DNA of 64,000 nucleotides, from the NCBI GenBank assembly GCA_014799805.1, contig JAAVHJ010000023.1, positions 1 to 64,000 on the forward strand, given 5' to 3'. The position numbers and the translations under genes are program-made. Of this stretch, positions 9,123 to 17,039 are shown piece by piece. The notes under the pieces were generated by a model. The model was not told the DNA's origin and did no database searches. It saw only the letters and a list, made by a program, of their open reading frames with translations. The number at the start of each line of letters is the position of its first letter. Within the stretch, counting starts at the first letter, position 1. This DNA is from Ruminococcus sp. (GTDB lineage: Bacteria; Bacillota; Clostridia; Oscillospirales; Ruminococcaceae).

Positions 9123-9356
9123 ATGAATAAATATATTCTTTGTTATACAGAAAGTGAATTTGATACTAGTATCAATGATACTGTTACAAGTTGCTATACA
9201 GAAAAATTTGATGCTGATGATTTTACAAAAGCTGTGGAGCGTTATACAGTCATGTGTGGCGCTTACAAACATGCAGTTGTATTAGCAGATGTAGAAACAG
9301 GACAAATTCTAAAACAATTCGGTTGTGCACCACAGGGCAAAGCCGTTAGTGTTTAA
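9123..9356 (+). CDS. Small hypothetical protein between pgk and tpiA
   Basis: A 77-residue soluble ORF behind GAAAGGTTAATTTT, lying in the pgk-tpiA interval on the same strand. It is compact, with alternating strand-like and helical segments and four cysteines, and has no membrane helix. I do not recognise the family. The C-terminal VVLADVETGQILKQFG looks like a beta-hairpin. Its place inside a glycolytic operon suggests co-expression with central metabolism, but no function can be assigned. Confidence 0.6.
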   Translation: MNKYILCYTESEFDTSINDTVTSCYTEKFDADDFTKAVERYTVMCGAYKHAVVLADVETGQILKQFGCAPQGKAVSV

Positions 9357-9384
9357 TTAAATTTTAAATTTTGAGGTGATTTTT

Positions 9385-10161
9385 TTGAATAAAAGCACAA
9401 GAAAGGCAATTATTGCTGGAAACTGGAAAATGAATAAAACCAGACCAGAAGCAAAAGCTTTATTAGAAGCAATCAAGCCATTGGTTGCAAATGCAGAGGG
9501 CAATGTAGAAGTCATTGCATGTGTACCGTTTACAAATTTAGAAACAGCAATGACTGTAACTGAAAATTCTAATATCAAGATTGGTGCAGAAAATGTGCAT
9601 TTTGAAAAGTCTGGAGCCTATACAGGTGAAATTTCTGCGGATATGCTCACAGAACTTGGTGTAGCATATGTTGTCATCGGACACAGCGAAAGAAGACAGT
9701 ATTTCGGTGAAACTGACGAAACTGTAAATAAGAGAACTATTGCTGCATTGTCTGCTGGATTAAAGCCAATTGTTTGTGTTGGTGAGTTAAAATGGGAACG
9801 TGAATGCAACATTACAGAGGAAGTCATTGCACGTCAGATTAAACTTGATTTATGGGGTATTTCTAAAGAAGATGTCAAGAATATTGTCATTGCTTATGAA
9901 CCAGTCTGGGCAATTGGCACAGGTTTGACTGCAACTCCAGAACAAGCTGAGGAAGTTTGTGCATTTATCCGTGCAGAACTTGCAAAGCTTTATGATGCAG
10001 AAACTGCTGAGGCAATTACAATTCAATATGGTGGTTCTATGAATGCAGGCAACGCTGCAGAATTATTAGCAAAACCAAATATTGACGGTGGTTTAATTGG
10101 TGGTGCATCTCTCAAAGCAGAAGATTTTAATATTATTGTTCAAGCAGCAGTAAACGGCTAA
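9385..10161 (+). CDS. tpiA: Triose-phosphate isomerase
   Basis: Interconverts dihydroxyacetone phosphate and glyceraldehyde 3-phosphate. Signatures are AGNWKMNK (catalytic Lys), GHSERR (catalytic His), AYEPVWAIGTG (catalytic Glu) and YGGSMNAGN (phosphate site). The track start at GTG 9376 lies inside the ribosome binding site GAGGTGAT, so the TTG at 9385 is preferred, giving 258 residues. That is slightly longer than the roughly 250 usual for the family. Confidence 0.97.
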   Translation: MNKSTRKAIIAGNWKMNKTRPEAKALLEAIKPLVANAEGNVEVIACVPFTNLETAMTVTENSNIKIGAENVHFEKSGAYTGEISADMLTELGVAYVVIGHSERRQYFGETDETVNKRTIAALSAGLKPIVCVGELKWERECNITEEVIARQIKLDLWGISKEDVKNIVIAYEPVWAIGTGLTATPEQAEEVCAFIRAELAKLYDAETAEAITIQYGGSMNAGNAAELLAKPNIDGGLIGGASLKAEDFNIIVQAAVNG

Positions 10162-10173
10162 TAAAAAAATTTT

Positions 10174-10195
10174 GGGAGGTTTTAAAAGGCCTCCC
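10174..10195 (+). other. GC hairpin between tpiA and gpmI
   Basis: GGGAGG...CCTCCC hairpin followed only by TATTATTT. It may act as a weak terminator or attenuator that lowers gpmI expression. Confidence 0.4.
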
Positions 10196-10241
10196 TATTA
10201 TTTAAAATAATTATTAAATTAGAAAGGATTGATATATTATT

Positions 10242-11765
10242 ATGGCAAAAAAACCAGTTGCTTTAATTATTATGGACGGTTTCGGCTATAATCCCGATTC
10301 TTACGGCAATGCAATTGCTGCCGCAAAAACACCAAATTTAGATAAATATCTTGCAGAAGAACCTAATACAATTATTGGTGCTTCTGGTCTGTGTGTTGGT
10401 CTGCCAGATGGTCAGATGGGCAATTCAGAAGTGGGGCATACGAATATTGGTGCAGGAAGAATTGTATATCAAATGTTAGTAAAAATTTCAAAATCTATTG
10501 AAGATGGTGATTTTTTTGAAAATCCGGCACTTGTGCATTCTATGGAAAATGCGAAAAAAAATAACTCTGCGTTACATGTGATGGGCTTATTATCTCCAGG
10601 TGGTGTGCATAGCCATATGACGCATTTATACGGCATTGCAGAAATGGCAAAAAAATTCGGTCTTGAAAAAGTGTATATTCATGCATTTTTAGATGGCAGA
10701 GATGTTCCACCCTCTTCTGCAAGTGAATTTATGCAAGAAGCTGTAGAAAAATTAAATCAAATCGGCGTTGGTAAAATTGCAACAATCGCAGGTCGTTTCT
10801 ATGCAATGGACAGAGACAATGCTTGGGACAGAGTAGAAAAAGCATATTCTGCTTTAGTTTATGGCAAAGGTGTCGAAGAAACTTGTCCTGTACAGGCAAT
10901 TAAAAATAGCTATGCAAACGGTGTTACAGATGAATTTATGCTTCCAACGGTGATTGATAAAAACGGCATGATAAAAGAAAATGATAGTATTATCTTTTTC
11001 AATTTCCGTCCTGACCGTGCAAGACAAATTACAAGAGCTTTTGTTGATGAAGAGTTCAAAGGCTTTGACAGAAAAAATGGCTTTTTCAAAACGCATTTTG
11101 TTTGCATGGCACAGTATGATGCGACTATGCCAAATGTTGAAGTGACATTCCCTCCAGAAGAATTAACGATGACATTAGGCGAATATTTAGCAAAGCAAAA
11201 TAAAACACAGCTCAGAATTGCTGAAACACAGAAATATGCACATGTTACATTTTTCTTTAATGGCGGTGAAGAAAAGCAATTTGACGGCGAAGATAGAATT
11301 TTAATTAAATCTCCTGATGTAGAAACTTTTGATATGAAGCCAGAAATGAGTGCTTATGAAGTCACAGATGCAGTTTTAGAAGCAATTGATTCTGATAAAT
11401 ATGATGTGATTATTTTAAATTATGCAAACTGCGACATGGTAGGACATACAGGTATTTTTGATGCAGCAGTACAAGCTGTTGAAGCTGTTGACACTTGTGT
11501 TGGCAAAATGGTTGATGCAATTCTTGCCAAAGGCGGTTGTGCTTTAATTACAGCAGACCACGGCAACGCTGATAAAATGTATGAAGCAGACGGTTCACCG
11601 TTCACAGCACATACAACAAATCCTGTGCCATGTATTTTAGTTGGAGCAGGACAGCATAAACTCCGTGAGGGCGGCGTATTAGCTGATTTATCGCCAACAA
11701 TTCTACAATTATTAGAATTGCCACAACCTAAAGAAATGACTGGACAAAGTTTAATTGCTGATTAA
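10242..11765 (+). CDS. gpmI: 2,3-bisphosphoglycerate-independent phosphoglycerate mutase
   Basis: A 507-residue Mn-dependent enzyme that converts 3-phosphoglycerate to 2-phosphoglycerate. It belongs to the alkaline-phosphatase superfamily. IIMDGFGYNP carries the first metal-binding Asp, and GQMGNSEVGH carries the phosphorylated Ser. HSHMTHLYG, DGRDVPPSS and GRFYAMDRDNAW are substrate loops, and ITADHGNADKM and TAHTTNPVP carry metal ligands. The start is supported by AGAAAGGATTG. A strong terminator follows, ending the glycolytic cluster. Confidence 0.98.
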   Translation: MAKKPVALIIMDGFGYNPDSYGNAIAAAKTPNLDKYLAEEPNTIIGASGLCVGLPDGQMGNSEVGHTNIGAGRIVYQMLVKISKSIEDGDFFENPALVHSMENAKKNNSALHVMGLLSPGGVHSHMTHLYGIAEMAKKFGLEKVYIHAFLDGRDVPPSSASEFMQEAVEKLNQIGVGKIATIAGRFYAMDRDNAWDRVEKAYSALVYGKGVEETCPVQAIKNSYANGVTDEFMLPTVIDKNGMIKENDSIIFFNFRPDRARQITRAFVDEEFKGFDRKNGFFKTHFVCMAQYDATMPNVEVTFPPEELTMTLGEYLAKQNKTQLRIAETQKYAHVTFFFNGGEEKQFDGEDRILIKSPDVETFDMKPEMSAYEVTDAVLEAIDSDKYDVIILNYANCDMVGHTGIFDAAVQAVEAVDTCVGKMVDAILAKGGCALITADHGNADKMYEADGSPFTAHTTNPVPCILVGAGQHKLREGGVLADLSPTILQLLELPQPKEMTGQSLIAD

Positions 11766-11778
11766 TTTAAATAATAAT

Positions 11779-11818
11779 AGCCGTTTTTCAAGTTCTTACT
11801 GAAAAACGGCTGTTTTTT
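11779..11818. terminator. Bidirectional terminator after gpmI and spoIIR
   Basis: AGCCGTTTTTCA/TGAAAAACGGCT hairpin followed by GTTTTTT on the plus strand and a T-rich stretch on the minus strand. It separates the convergent gpmI and spoIIR. Confidence 0.88.
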
Positions 11819-12407
11819 ATGATTTTAATTTTTTAGTAAATTTTTCCCACAGCTCCACGCATTTAAATTTGACTTCGTATTGTTGGGGATATTCTAATAA
11901 TTCTACTGTTTCATCATCAAAATAATTTTCTGGTTCCGCTACAGGTAAACATAACGGCGGATACATCACACACCACCAATTATGTCCCTCTGCGTTGCCA
12001 ATTAAAATCCTAACAGCGTCATAATCACCTGCTGGCATAGTAAAATTTTCATATTCCCTTGTGTCAAATTCCATGCTCACTAATTGTACTTGTACATCAT
12101 CATAACAGCCTTGTTTTTCTAATGTTTGTTTTGCAATTTTTTGAATTGTTTCTTGTTGTTCAACGGCTCTTGTTTTCATGTCTTCTAAACTCTCACAGCC
12201 TGCAAATAATAATTCAGATTGTTCTAATAAAGCGTCACGTACTTGTAATTTTAAATTCTGGTCTTGTTCAGAATCTGAATTTGCTAAAATATGCAATCTA
12301 AGTACATCTTGTTGTAAATTTTTTAATTTCTGGGAGAAATGCACAAAATTTCCAATAAAAATACTTGCGATTAATGCTAATGCCATTGCTGTTTCTAATT
12401 TTCTCAT
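11817..12407 (-). CDS. spoIIR: Stage II sporulation protein R
   Basis: SpoIIR is the forespore-made, secreted signal that triggers SpoIIGA processing of pro-sigma-E in the mother cell. The protein has an N-terminal hydrophobic helix (about 7-24) and the family signature RLHILANSDSEQDQNLKLQV. It also has the conserved region RILIGNAEGHNWWCVMYPPL. The preferred start is the ATG at 12407, nine bases after AGGAGG, giving 196 residues. The track start 21 codons upstream has no ribosome binding site. Its presence argues that this lineage sporulates or has recently lost sporulation. Confidence 0.93.
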   Translation of the reverse strand: MRKLETAMALALIASIFIGNFVHFSQKLKNLQQDVLRLHILANSDSEQDQNLKLQVRDALLEQSELLFAGCESLEDMKTRAVEQQETIQKIAKQTLEKQGCYDDVQVQLVSMEFDTREYENFTMPAGDYDAVRILIGNAEGHNWWCVMYPPLCLPVAEPENYFDDETVELLEYPQQYEVKFKCVELWEKFTKKLKS

Positions 12408-12545
12408 ATTAGAAAACCTCCTGTAAATTTCGTTATTTACAGAATGGGAAAAATTTCTTATTTTATGCAAAGAGCATTAAAAAAATTTAAAATATTTGCT
12501 ACAAACTATATTTAAAATCAGGATAGAAAATAATGAATATTATTC

Positions 12546-12574
12546 TTGACAAATTGCTAAAATTATGCTATAAT
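12546..12574 (+). promoter_or_regulatory. Promoter of the nucleoside phosphorylase gene
   Basis: TTGACA, 17-base spacer ending TTATGC, TATAAT. It lies inside the track's N-terminal extension of the ORF, which supports the later start at 12614. Confidence 0.85.
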
Positions 12575-12613
12575 TTAGAAAAATTTTATCTATTTTTCAC
12601 AGGAGCTGATACT

Positions 12614-13912
12614 ATGCAAGTTTATGATTTGATTCAAAAAACAGTGAGACAAGAAAAACTTACGAAATCAGAAATACAATTTTTAATTACGAATTTTACA
12701 GATAATAAAATCCCAGATTATATGATGTCTGCATGGCTTATGGCAGTGCGTTGTCAAGGGCTTACACCAGAAGAAACCGCAGATATGACACTTGCTATGC
12801 GTGATTCAGGAGAATGCTTAGATTTATCGCCAATTGGTGCAATTACAATTGATAAGCACAGCACAGGCGGTATTGGGGATAAAACAACGCTAATGCTTGC
12901 ACCAATTGTTGCTTCATGTGGAGGCTATGTACCCAAAATGTCAGGTCGTGGACTTGGATTTACAGGCGGTACAATTGATAAATTAGAAAGTATTCCTAAT
13001 TTTTCGGTGAATTTGTCTAAAAAAGATTTTTTCAAGCAGGTACAAAAAATTGGTTGCTGTATTATTGCACAAAGTGGTAATTTAACACCAGCAGATAAAA
13101 AAATTTATGCTTTAAGAAATTTAACGGCAACTGTTGACAGTATTCCGTTAATTTGTGCTAGTATTATGAGTAAAAAATTAGCTTTGGGTGCAGATTGTTT
13201 ATTATTAGATGTCAAATATGGAAACGGTGCATTTATGAAAACGCCTGAATCTGCAAAAGCATTAGCAAAAAGCATGTTACAAGTTGGTACTGCACATGGC
13301 AAGAAATGCAGGGCTTTAATCACAGATATGAATGCACCTTTAGGCTTTGCTGTGGGAAATGCTTTAGAAGTCCGTGAGGCTATTTCTATTTTAAGATTTG
13401 AAACACATAATGCTTTAACAGAATTAGTGCTGGAATTAGCAGGACAAATGTTGGAGCTGTCGGGGGCAGGAAATTTACAGGAATGTAAATTTAAAGCATT
13501 TCATGCTTTAGAATCAGGAAAAGCATTAGAAAAATTCGCTGAAATGATAACAGCACAAGGTGGAGATGCATCTATTATAGATAATCCAGAACGGTTGCCA
13601 CATGCCAAATGCAGTAAAATTATGTTTGCCGATAAAAATGGCTATCTTGCATCTATTAATAGCGAAGAAGTCGGACTTGCTTGTTTAACTTTAGGTGCTG
13701 GCAGAACAGCTTCTAATCCAAGGATTGATTTTGGTGCAGGTGTTATTTTCTTGCATAAAATCGGCGATGAAATCAGAAAAAATGATATTTTATGTGAAAT
13801 TCATGCAAGTTCTGAAACACTTTGCGAACAAGCGGAACAAAGATTACGTTCTGCAATGGTGATTTCTGAAATGCCTGTACCTGAACCGCAATTAATTTAT
13901 GACAAAATTTAA
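12614..13912 (+). CDS. pdp: Pyrimidine-nucleoside phosphorylase
   Basis: Phosphorolysis of thymidine, uridine or deoxyuridine in pyrimidine salvage. The 432-residue length matches the family. The phosphate-binding signature KHSTGGIGDKTTLMLAPIVA and the SGRGLGFTGGTIDKLESI motif are intact, as is the substrate segment LRNLTATVDSIPLICASIMS. The start ATG 12614 follows AGGAG; the track start at 12533 lies upstream of the -10. The next gene begins 20 bases downstream, so it is probably co-transcribed. Distinguishing thymidine-specific from broad pyrimidine activity is not possible here. Confidence 0.93.
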   Translation: MQVYDLIQKTVRQEKLTKSEIQFLITNFTDNKIPDYMMSAWLMAVRCQGLTPEETADMTLAMRDSGECLDLSPIGAITIDKHSTGGIGDKTTLMLAPIVASCGGYVPKMSGRGLGFTGGTIDKLESIPNFSVNLSKKDFFKQVQKIGCCIIAQSGNLTPADKKIYALRNLTATVDSIPLICASIMSKKLALGADCLLLDVKYGNGAFMKTPESAKALAKSMLQVGTAHGKKCRALITDMNAPLGFAVGNALEVREAISILRFETHNALTELVLELAGQMLELSGAGNLQECKFKAFHALESGKALEKFAEMITAQGGDASIIDNPERLPHAKCSKIMFADKNGYLASINSEEVGLACLTLGAGRTASNPRIDFGAGVIFLHKIGDEIRKNDILCEIHASSETLCEQAEQRLRSAMVISEMPVPEPQLIYDKI

Positions 13913-13931
13913 AATCTGGAGGGATAAATTT

Positions 13932-14561
13932 ATGGCAAATCATTATGAAGTAATAGATGAAAAAAATTGGAAACGTGCTATGCATTGCATGATTTTTAGA
14001 AATAGTGTTGAACCGTGTTTTTGTGTTACTTTTGAGGCGGATATTACGAATTTTAAATCAAAAATCAAACAACAAGGCTTTTCTTTTACAATAGCTATTG
14101 TCTATGCAATTTGTAAATGTGCCAATGAAATTGAAAATTTCAGATATCGATTTCTTGACGGAAAAATTGTTCTTTTTGATAAAATTGATACTGCGTTTAC
14201 TTATCTTAATCCTGAAACAGAATTATTTAAAGTTATTAATGTTCCAATGACAGATACAATTCAAGACTATGTGAAATTAGCAACTAAAATTGCAACAGAA
14301 CAAAAAGAATATTTTACTGGTACGTTAAAAAATGATGTATTTCAATGTTCGCCTATGCCTTGGGTTAGTTATACGCATATTTCACATACCAATTCTGGTA
14401 AAAAAGATAATGCAACACCTTTATTTGATTGGGGAAAATATTATCTTAAAAATAATCAATATTTTATGCCTATTTCCGTGCAAGCACATCATTCATTTGT
14501 AGATGGTATTCATATTGGCTTATTTGTTGATAAGTTGCAAAAATATTTTGATGAGTATTAA
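13932..14561 (+). CDS. Chloramphenicol acetyltransferase-like protein (type A CAT fold)
   Basis: A 209-residue protein starting at ATG 13932 behind CTGGAGGG. It shows the CAT-family layout: a core strand region (SFTIAIVYAICKCANEIENF) and the active-site motif HHSFVDGIHIG (HHxxxDG with the catalytic His) near the C-terminus. A PWVSYTHIS segment also fits the family. Such chromosomal CAT-like proteins may acetylate chloramphenicol or be housekeeping acyltransferases; sequence alone does not decide. It lies 20 bases behind the phosphorylase gene and 30 bases before an unknown gene. Confidence 0.85.
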   Translation: MANHYEVIDEKNWKRAMHCMIFRNSVEPCFCVTFEADITNFKSKIKQQGFSFTIAIVYAICKCANEIENFRYRFLDGKIVLFDKIDTAFTYLNPETELFKVINVPMTDTIQDYVKLATKIATEQKEYFTGTLKNDVFQCSPMPWVSYTHISHTNSGKKDNATPLFDWGKYYLKNNQYFMPISVQAHHSFVDGIHIGLFVDKLQKYFDEY

Positions 14562-14590
14562 TTTATAAATTAAAATTGAGGTGAGACAAA

Positions 14591-15487
14591 ATGGAAAAAA
14601 ATTTTAATGTTGATGATATTAAAAAACTATATTCAGCTTTTATATCGTTATGTGATTATATTGAATATGATATTAGTTGTAATAACTGTCCGCTATGGGA
14701 AACTATGTGCGGAGCAGATGACAGAACTTCTGTTGATGAATTTTGTAAAGCTTTAGCAAGGATTCGTTCTATTGCAGATATTCCAGATAATCCTAGACCA
14801 ACTGCTTATAAATTTCATGATTGTAGTGAAAATAATTTACATATAAGAGTCAATGCATTTAAATTATGGGCAAAATTAAATTATCCTGAAATCACAGAAG
14901 AAAATGATAATGGCGAATGGTGTTGTTGTCATGCATATGATGAAATGATTTCATCTGTGTTAAATTTCATCAAAAATAATTCTGTGAAAAAAGCAACGAA
15001 ACAAGTAATTGATGATTTATTATATGCGATTGCAAGAGATAATGAAGGTAGCTGTATTATGATAGAATTAGAAAAATATAACGAATGGTTTTCTTTATTG
15101 TGTCGGCAAAGTTTAAAAACAAATTATACAAATGCAAAATGGCAGTTTGCAGAGCATTTAAGCAATTACAAGGGCAATGATAATTTACAAGAATTAATTT
15201 ATGATTTTTTGGTAGTAGAAGATGAATATACACAAAGATTAGCATTAAAATCATTAGCTTATATTTACCCCGAACAAGCAGAACAATATGCAATTACATT
15301 TTGGGAAAGAAAAAAATTTGAAGCTGGTACATTTGAAGATGAATATCAAAAAATTATGGTTTTACATGTTCTGTATCAAATTCATTCACCGAAGTTAAAT
15401 GATTATTTAGAGTTAGCAGAACAATCAAATTACAAATATCTTAAAATAAATGCACAAGAAATACGAAAAAATATACAAAAGACTTGA
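14591..15487 (+). CDS. Hypothetical protein with N-terminal Cys cluster and HEAT-like C-terminus
   Basis: A 298-residue soluble protein behind GAGGTGAGA. The N-terminus has CNNCPLWETMC (about 30-40) and further Cys/His (CCCHAY near 112). The C-terminal half, about 140-298, consists of amphipathic helix pairs resembling HEAT repeats (LSNYKGNDNLQELIYDFLVV, TQRLALKSLAYIYPEQAEQY). The family is not recognised. It probably belongs to the operon starting at the nucleoside phosphorylase. The promoter of the next gene overlaps its last codons. Confidence 0.6.
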   Translation: MEKNFNVDDIKKLYSAFISLCDYIEYDISCNNCPLWETMCGADDRTSVDEFCKALARIRSIADIPDNPRPTAYKFHDCSENNLHIRVNAFKLWAKLNYPEITEENDNGEWCCCHAYDEMISSVLNFIKNNSVKKATKQVIDDLLYAIARDNEGSCIMIELEKYNEWFSLLCRQSLKTNYTNAKWQFAEHLSNYKGNDNLQELIYDFLVVEDEYTQRLALKSLAYIYPEQAEQYAITFWERKKFEAGTFEDEYQKIMVLHVLYQIHSPKLNDYLELAEQSNYKYLKINAQEIRKNIQKT

Positions 15488-15511
15488 CATCTATAAAAAA
15501 TATGATATAAT
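15484..15511 (+). promoter_or_regulatory. Promoter of the GNAT gene
   Basis: TTGACA, 16-base spacer, TATAAT. The -35 contains the stop codon of the upstream gene. Confidence 0.75.
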
Positions 15512-15545
15512 AAAATCATTAATTTATATATCAGGAGGTATTAAG

Positions 15546-16013
15546 ATGATTATTAGACGATTCAAAAATGAAGATTCTGTAGAGTTGGCTGATGTGATTG
15601 CTAAAACTTTGCGAACAACAAATATAAAAGATTATTCAGTTGATTACATCGAAAATGATATTAGCTTTCTAACTGCGGAAAAACTAATTGAACGCTCAAA
15701 TTGGACAAATTTATATGTGGTTTGTGAAGATAATAGTATCATAGGCTGTGGTGCGATTGGCTCATACTGGGGCAAAGAAGATGAAAGTAGTCTATTCACA
15801 ATATTTGTTCTTCCTGAATATCAGGGGAAAGGAATAGGACGGAAAATAATTGAAACGCTTGAACAAGATAACTATTTTTTAAGGGCAAAGCGAATTGAAA
15901 TTCCCTCATCAATTACAGCAGTAGAATTTTACAGGAAAATGGGTTATGATTATAAAAATGGAATAGCAGAATTAGATGACGAACAACTCTATCGTTTGGA
16001 AAAATTCAGATAA
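15546..16013 (+). CDS. GNAT family N-acetyltransferase
   Basis: A 155-residue acetyltransferase. The acetyl-CoA binding motif is VLPEYQGKGIGRKIIETLE (Q/RxxGxG/A type), and the C-terminal AVEFYRKMGYDYKN segment is typical of the fold. The start at ATG 15546 follows CAGGAGG and lies downstream of the promoter at 15484-15511, which excludes the longer track ORF. The substrate is unknown. A terminator follows, so it is monocistronic. Confidence 0.88.
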   Translation: MIIRRFKNEDSVELADVIAKTLRTTNIKDYSVDYIENDISFLTAEKLIERSNWTNLYVVCEDNSIIGCGAIGSYWGKEDESSLFTIFVLPEYQGKGIGRKIIETLEQDNYFLRAKRIEIPSSITAVEFYRKMGYDYKNGIAELDDEQLYRLEKFR

Positions 16014-16096
16014 ATTTTGATTTATTATGCTAATTCATAAATCCAATTCCTTGGAAAAATTGTGAATGAAAATTATAAAATTATTTAGTTAATAAT

Positions 16097-16147
16097 AAAA
16101 ATTCCTGCATTGTAGATTACATAGCAGGAATTTTTATTTTACGGATA
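16097..16147 (+). terminator. Terminator after the GNAT gene
   Basis: AAAATTCCTGC/GCAGGAATTTTT hairpin followed by TTTTATTTT. Confidence 0.8.
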
Positions 16148-16238
16148 AAGAAAATCAAAGTAATTTTTTTATTTATACTATATTTTTAAGCTAAATTAGC
16201 AATATAATATATATAATTACCAAAAATAACGGAAGCTA

Positions 16239-16267
16239 TTGACAAATCAAAAAAAATGGTTTATAAT
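16239..16267 (+). promoter_or_regulatory. Promoter of the cooS operon
   Basis: TTGACA, 17-base spacer, TATAAT, about 50 bases before the first gene of the operon. Confidence 0.82.
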
Positions 16268-16277
16268 ATCTATATAA

Positions 16278-16294
16278 CCTATAGTTTAAATAGG
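16278..16294 (+). promoter_or_regulatory. Inverted repeat just after the cooS-operon -10
   Basis: CCTAT-N7-ATAGG lies 10-27 bases downstream of the -10, where a repressor would block initiation. It is short and does not match a site I know, so it is only a candidate operator. Confidence 0.3.
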
Positions 16295-16318
16295 CGATAT
16301 AAATGCGGAGGAATTATT

Positions 16319-16708
16319 ATGGCTTGTTTTGTTGTACCCGTAGCAGAAGCAATCGTGACTTCTGTTGCAACACGTATTTTAGAATCGAAGGAAAATAAAT
16401 CTGAAAAAATCGCACCTGATAATGTGCGTTTTTCGACAAAACTGAAATGGCTTTCAAAGTTGTTATGGGGAGGTTCATTTCTGCTTGCATTTGAACATGT
16501 ATGGCATGGAGAAATACAACCATTTTTTCCATTTCTGACGGCTTTAAAAAATCCAGAATCTACACATGCTATGCTGCATGAAATGGCAACAGTTGGTGTT
16601 AGTATGTCAATTATTGTTACTGTTGCATGGATTGGTATGCTGATAATAACAGGTATTTTAAAAAATCGCAAAAATTGCAAAAAAGACTTGACAGGTGAAA
16701 CTACATGA
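16319..16708 (+). CDS. Small membrane protein, first gene of the cooS operon
   Basis: A 129-residue protein starting at ATG 16319 behind GCGGAGG; the longer track ORF starts before the -10 and is excluded. It begins MACFVVPVAEAIVTSVATRI, then has a charged stretch. Hydrophobic segments lie near 46-62 and 96-118 (SIIVTVAWIGMLIITGIL). It overlaps the next gene by four bases. The family is not recognised, but the strict coupling to the next membrane protein and to cooS suggests a shared complex or regulation. Confidence 0.7.
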   Translation: MACFVVPVAEAIVTSVATRILESKENKSEKIAPDNVRFSTKLKWLSKLLWGGSFLLAFEHVWHGEIQPFFPFLTALKNPESTHAMLHEMATVGVSMSIIVTVAWIGMLIITGILKNRKNCKKDLTGETT

Positions 16709-17007
16709 CATTAATTATTACAATGATTTCAGCAATTATTTGCACGGCTATCTGGTATAAAAATGCTTCCAATGATAAACTGAAAATTTCAACATTATGT
16801 TTTATGTATTGGGGAGCGGCTTTGATGTGGCTTGTGGATATGATTTTTGAGTACATAGAATTACAGGAAGAATTTTTTGTTGTATTTATGCAGAATATTC
16901 TAAATGATAGTTTACTAGGAATTTCTGTAATCGCATTTGGATTAGTTGCATGGAGAATATTATTATTTATTCATAATCAAAAAAATATTTTGAAAAATAA
17001 AAATTAA
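16705..17007 (+). CDS. Small membrane protein, second gene of the cooS operon
   Basis: A 100-residue protein with three hydrophobic segments (about 1-16, 30-47 and 64-92), coupled to the previous gene by an ATGA overlap. There are no metal-binding motifs and no family I recognise. It lies 32 bases before cooS. The two small proteins together could form a membrane anchor or partner for the CooS-like protein or the ABC importer. This is inference from gene order only. Confidence 0.65.
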   Translation: MTLIITMISAIICTAIWYKNASNDKLKISTLCFMYWGAALMWLVDMIFEYIELQEEFFVVFMQNILNDSLLGISVIAFGLVAWRILLFIHNQKNILKNKN

Positions 17008-17039
17008 TAAATAAAAATTAATTAAAGGAGATTTTAGCC

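Noticed and set aside
12533-12613. N-terminal extension of the nucleoside phosphorylase ORF
   Set aside because: It contains the -35 and -10 of the gene's own promoter; the ATG at 12614 has a good ribosome binding site.
16256-16318. Longer start of the first cooS-operon gene
   Set aside because: It begins before the -10 box and lacks a ribosome binding site.
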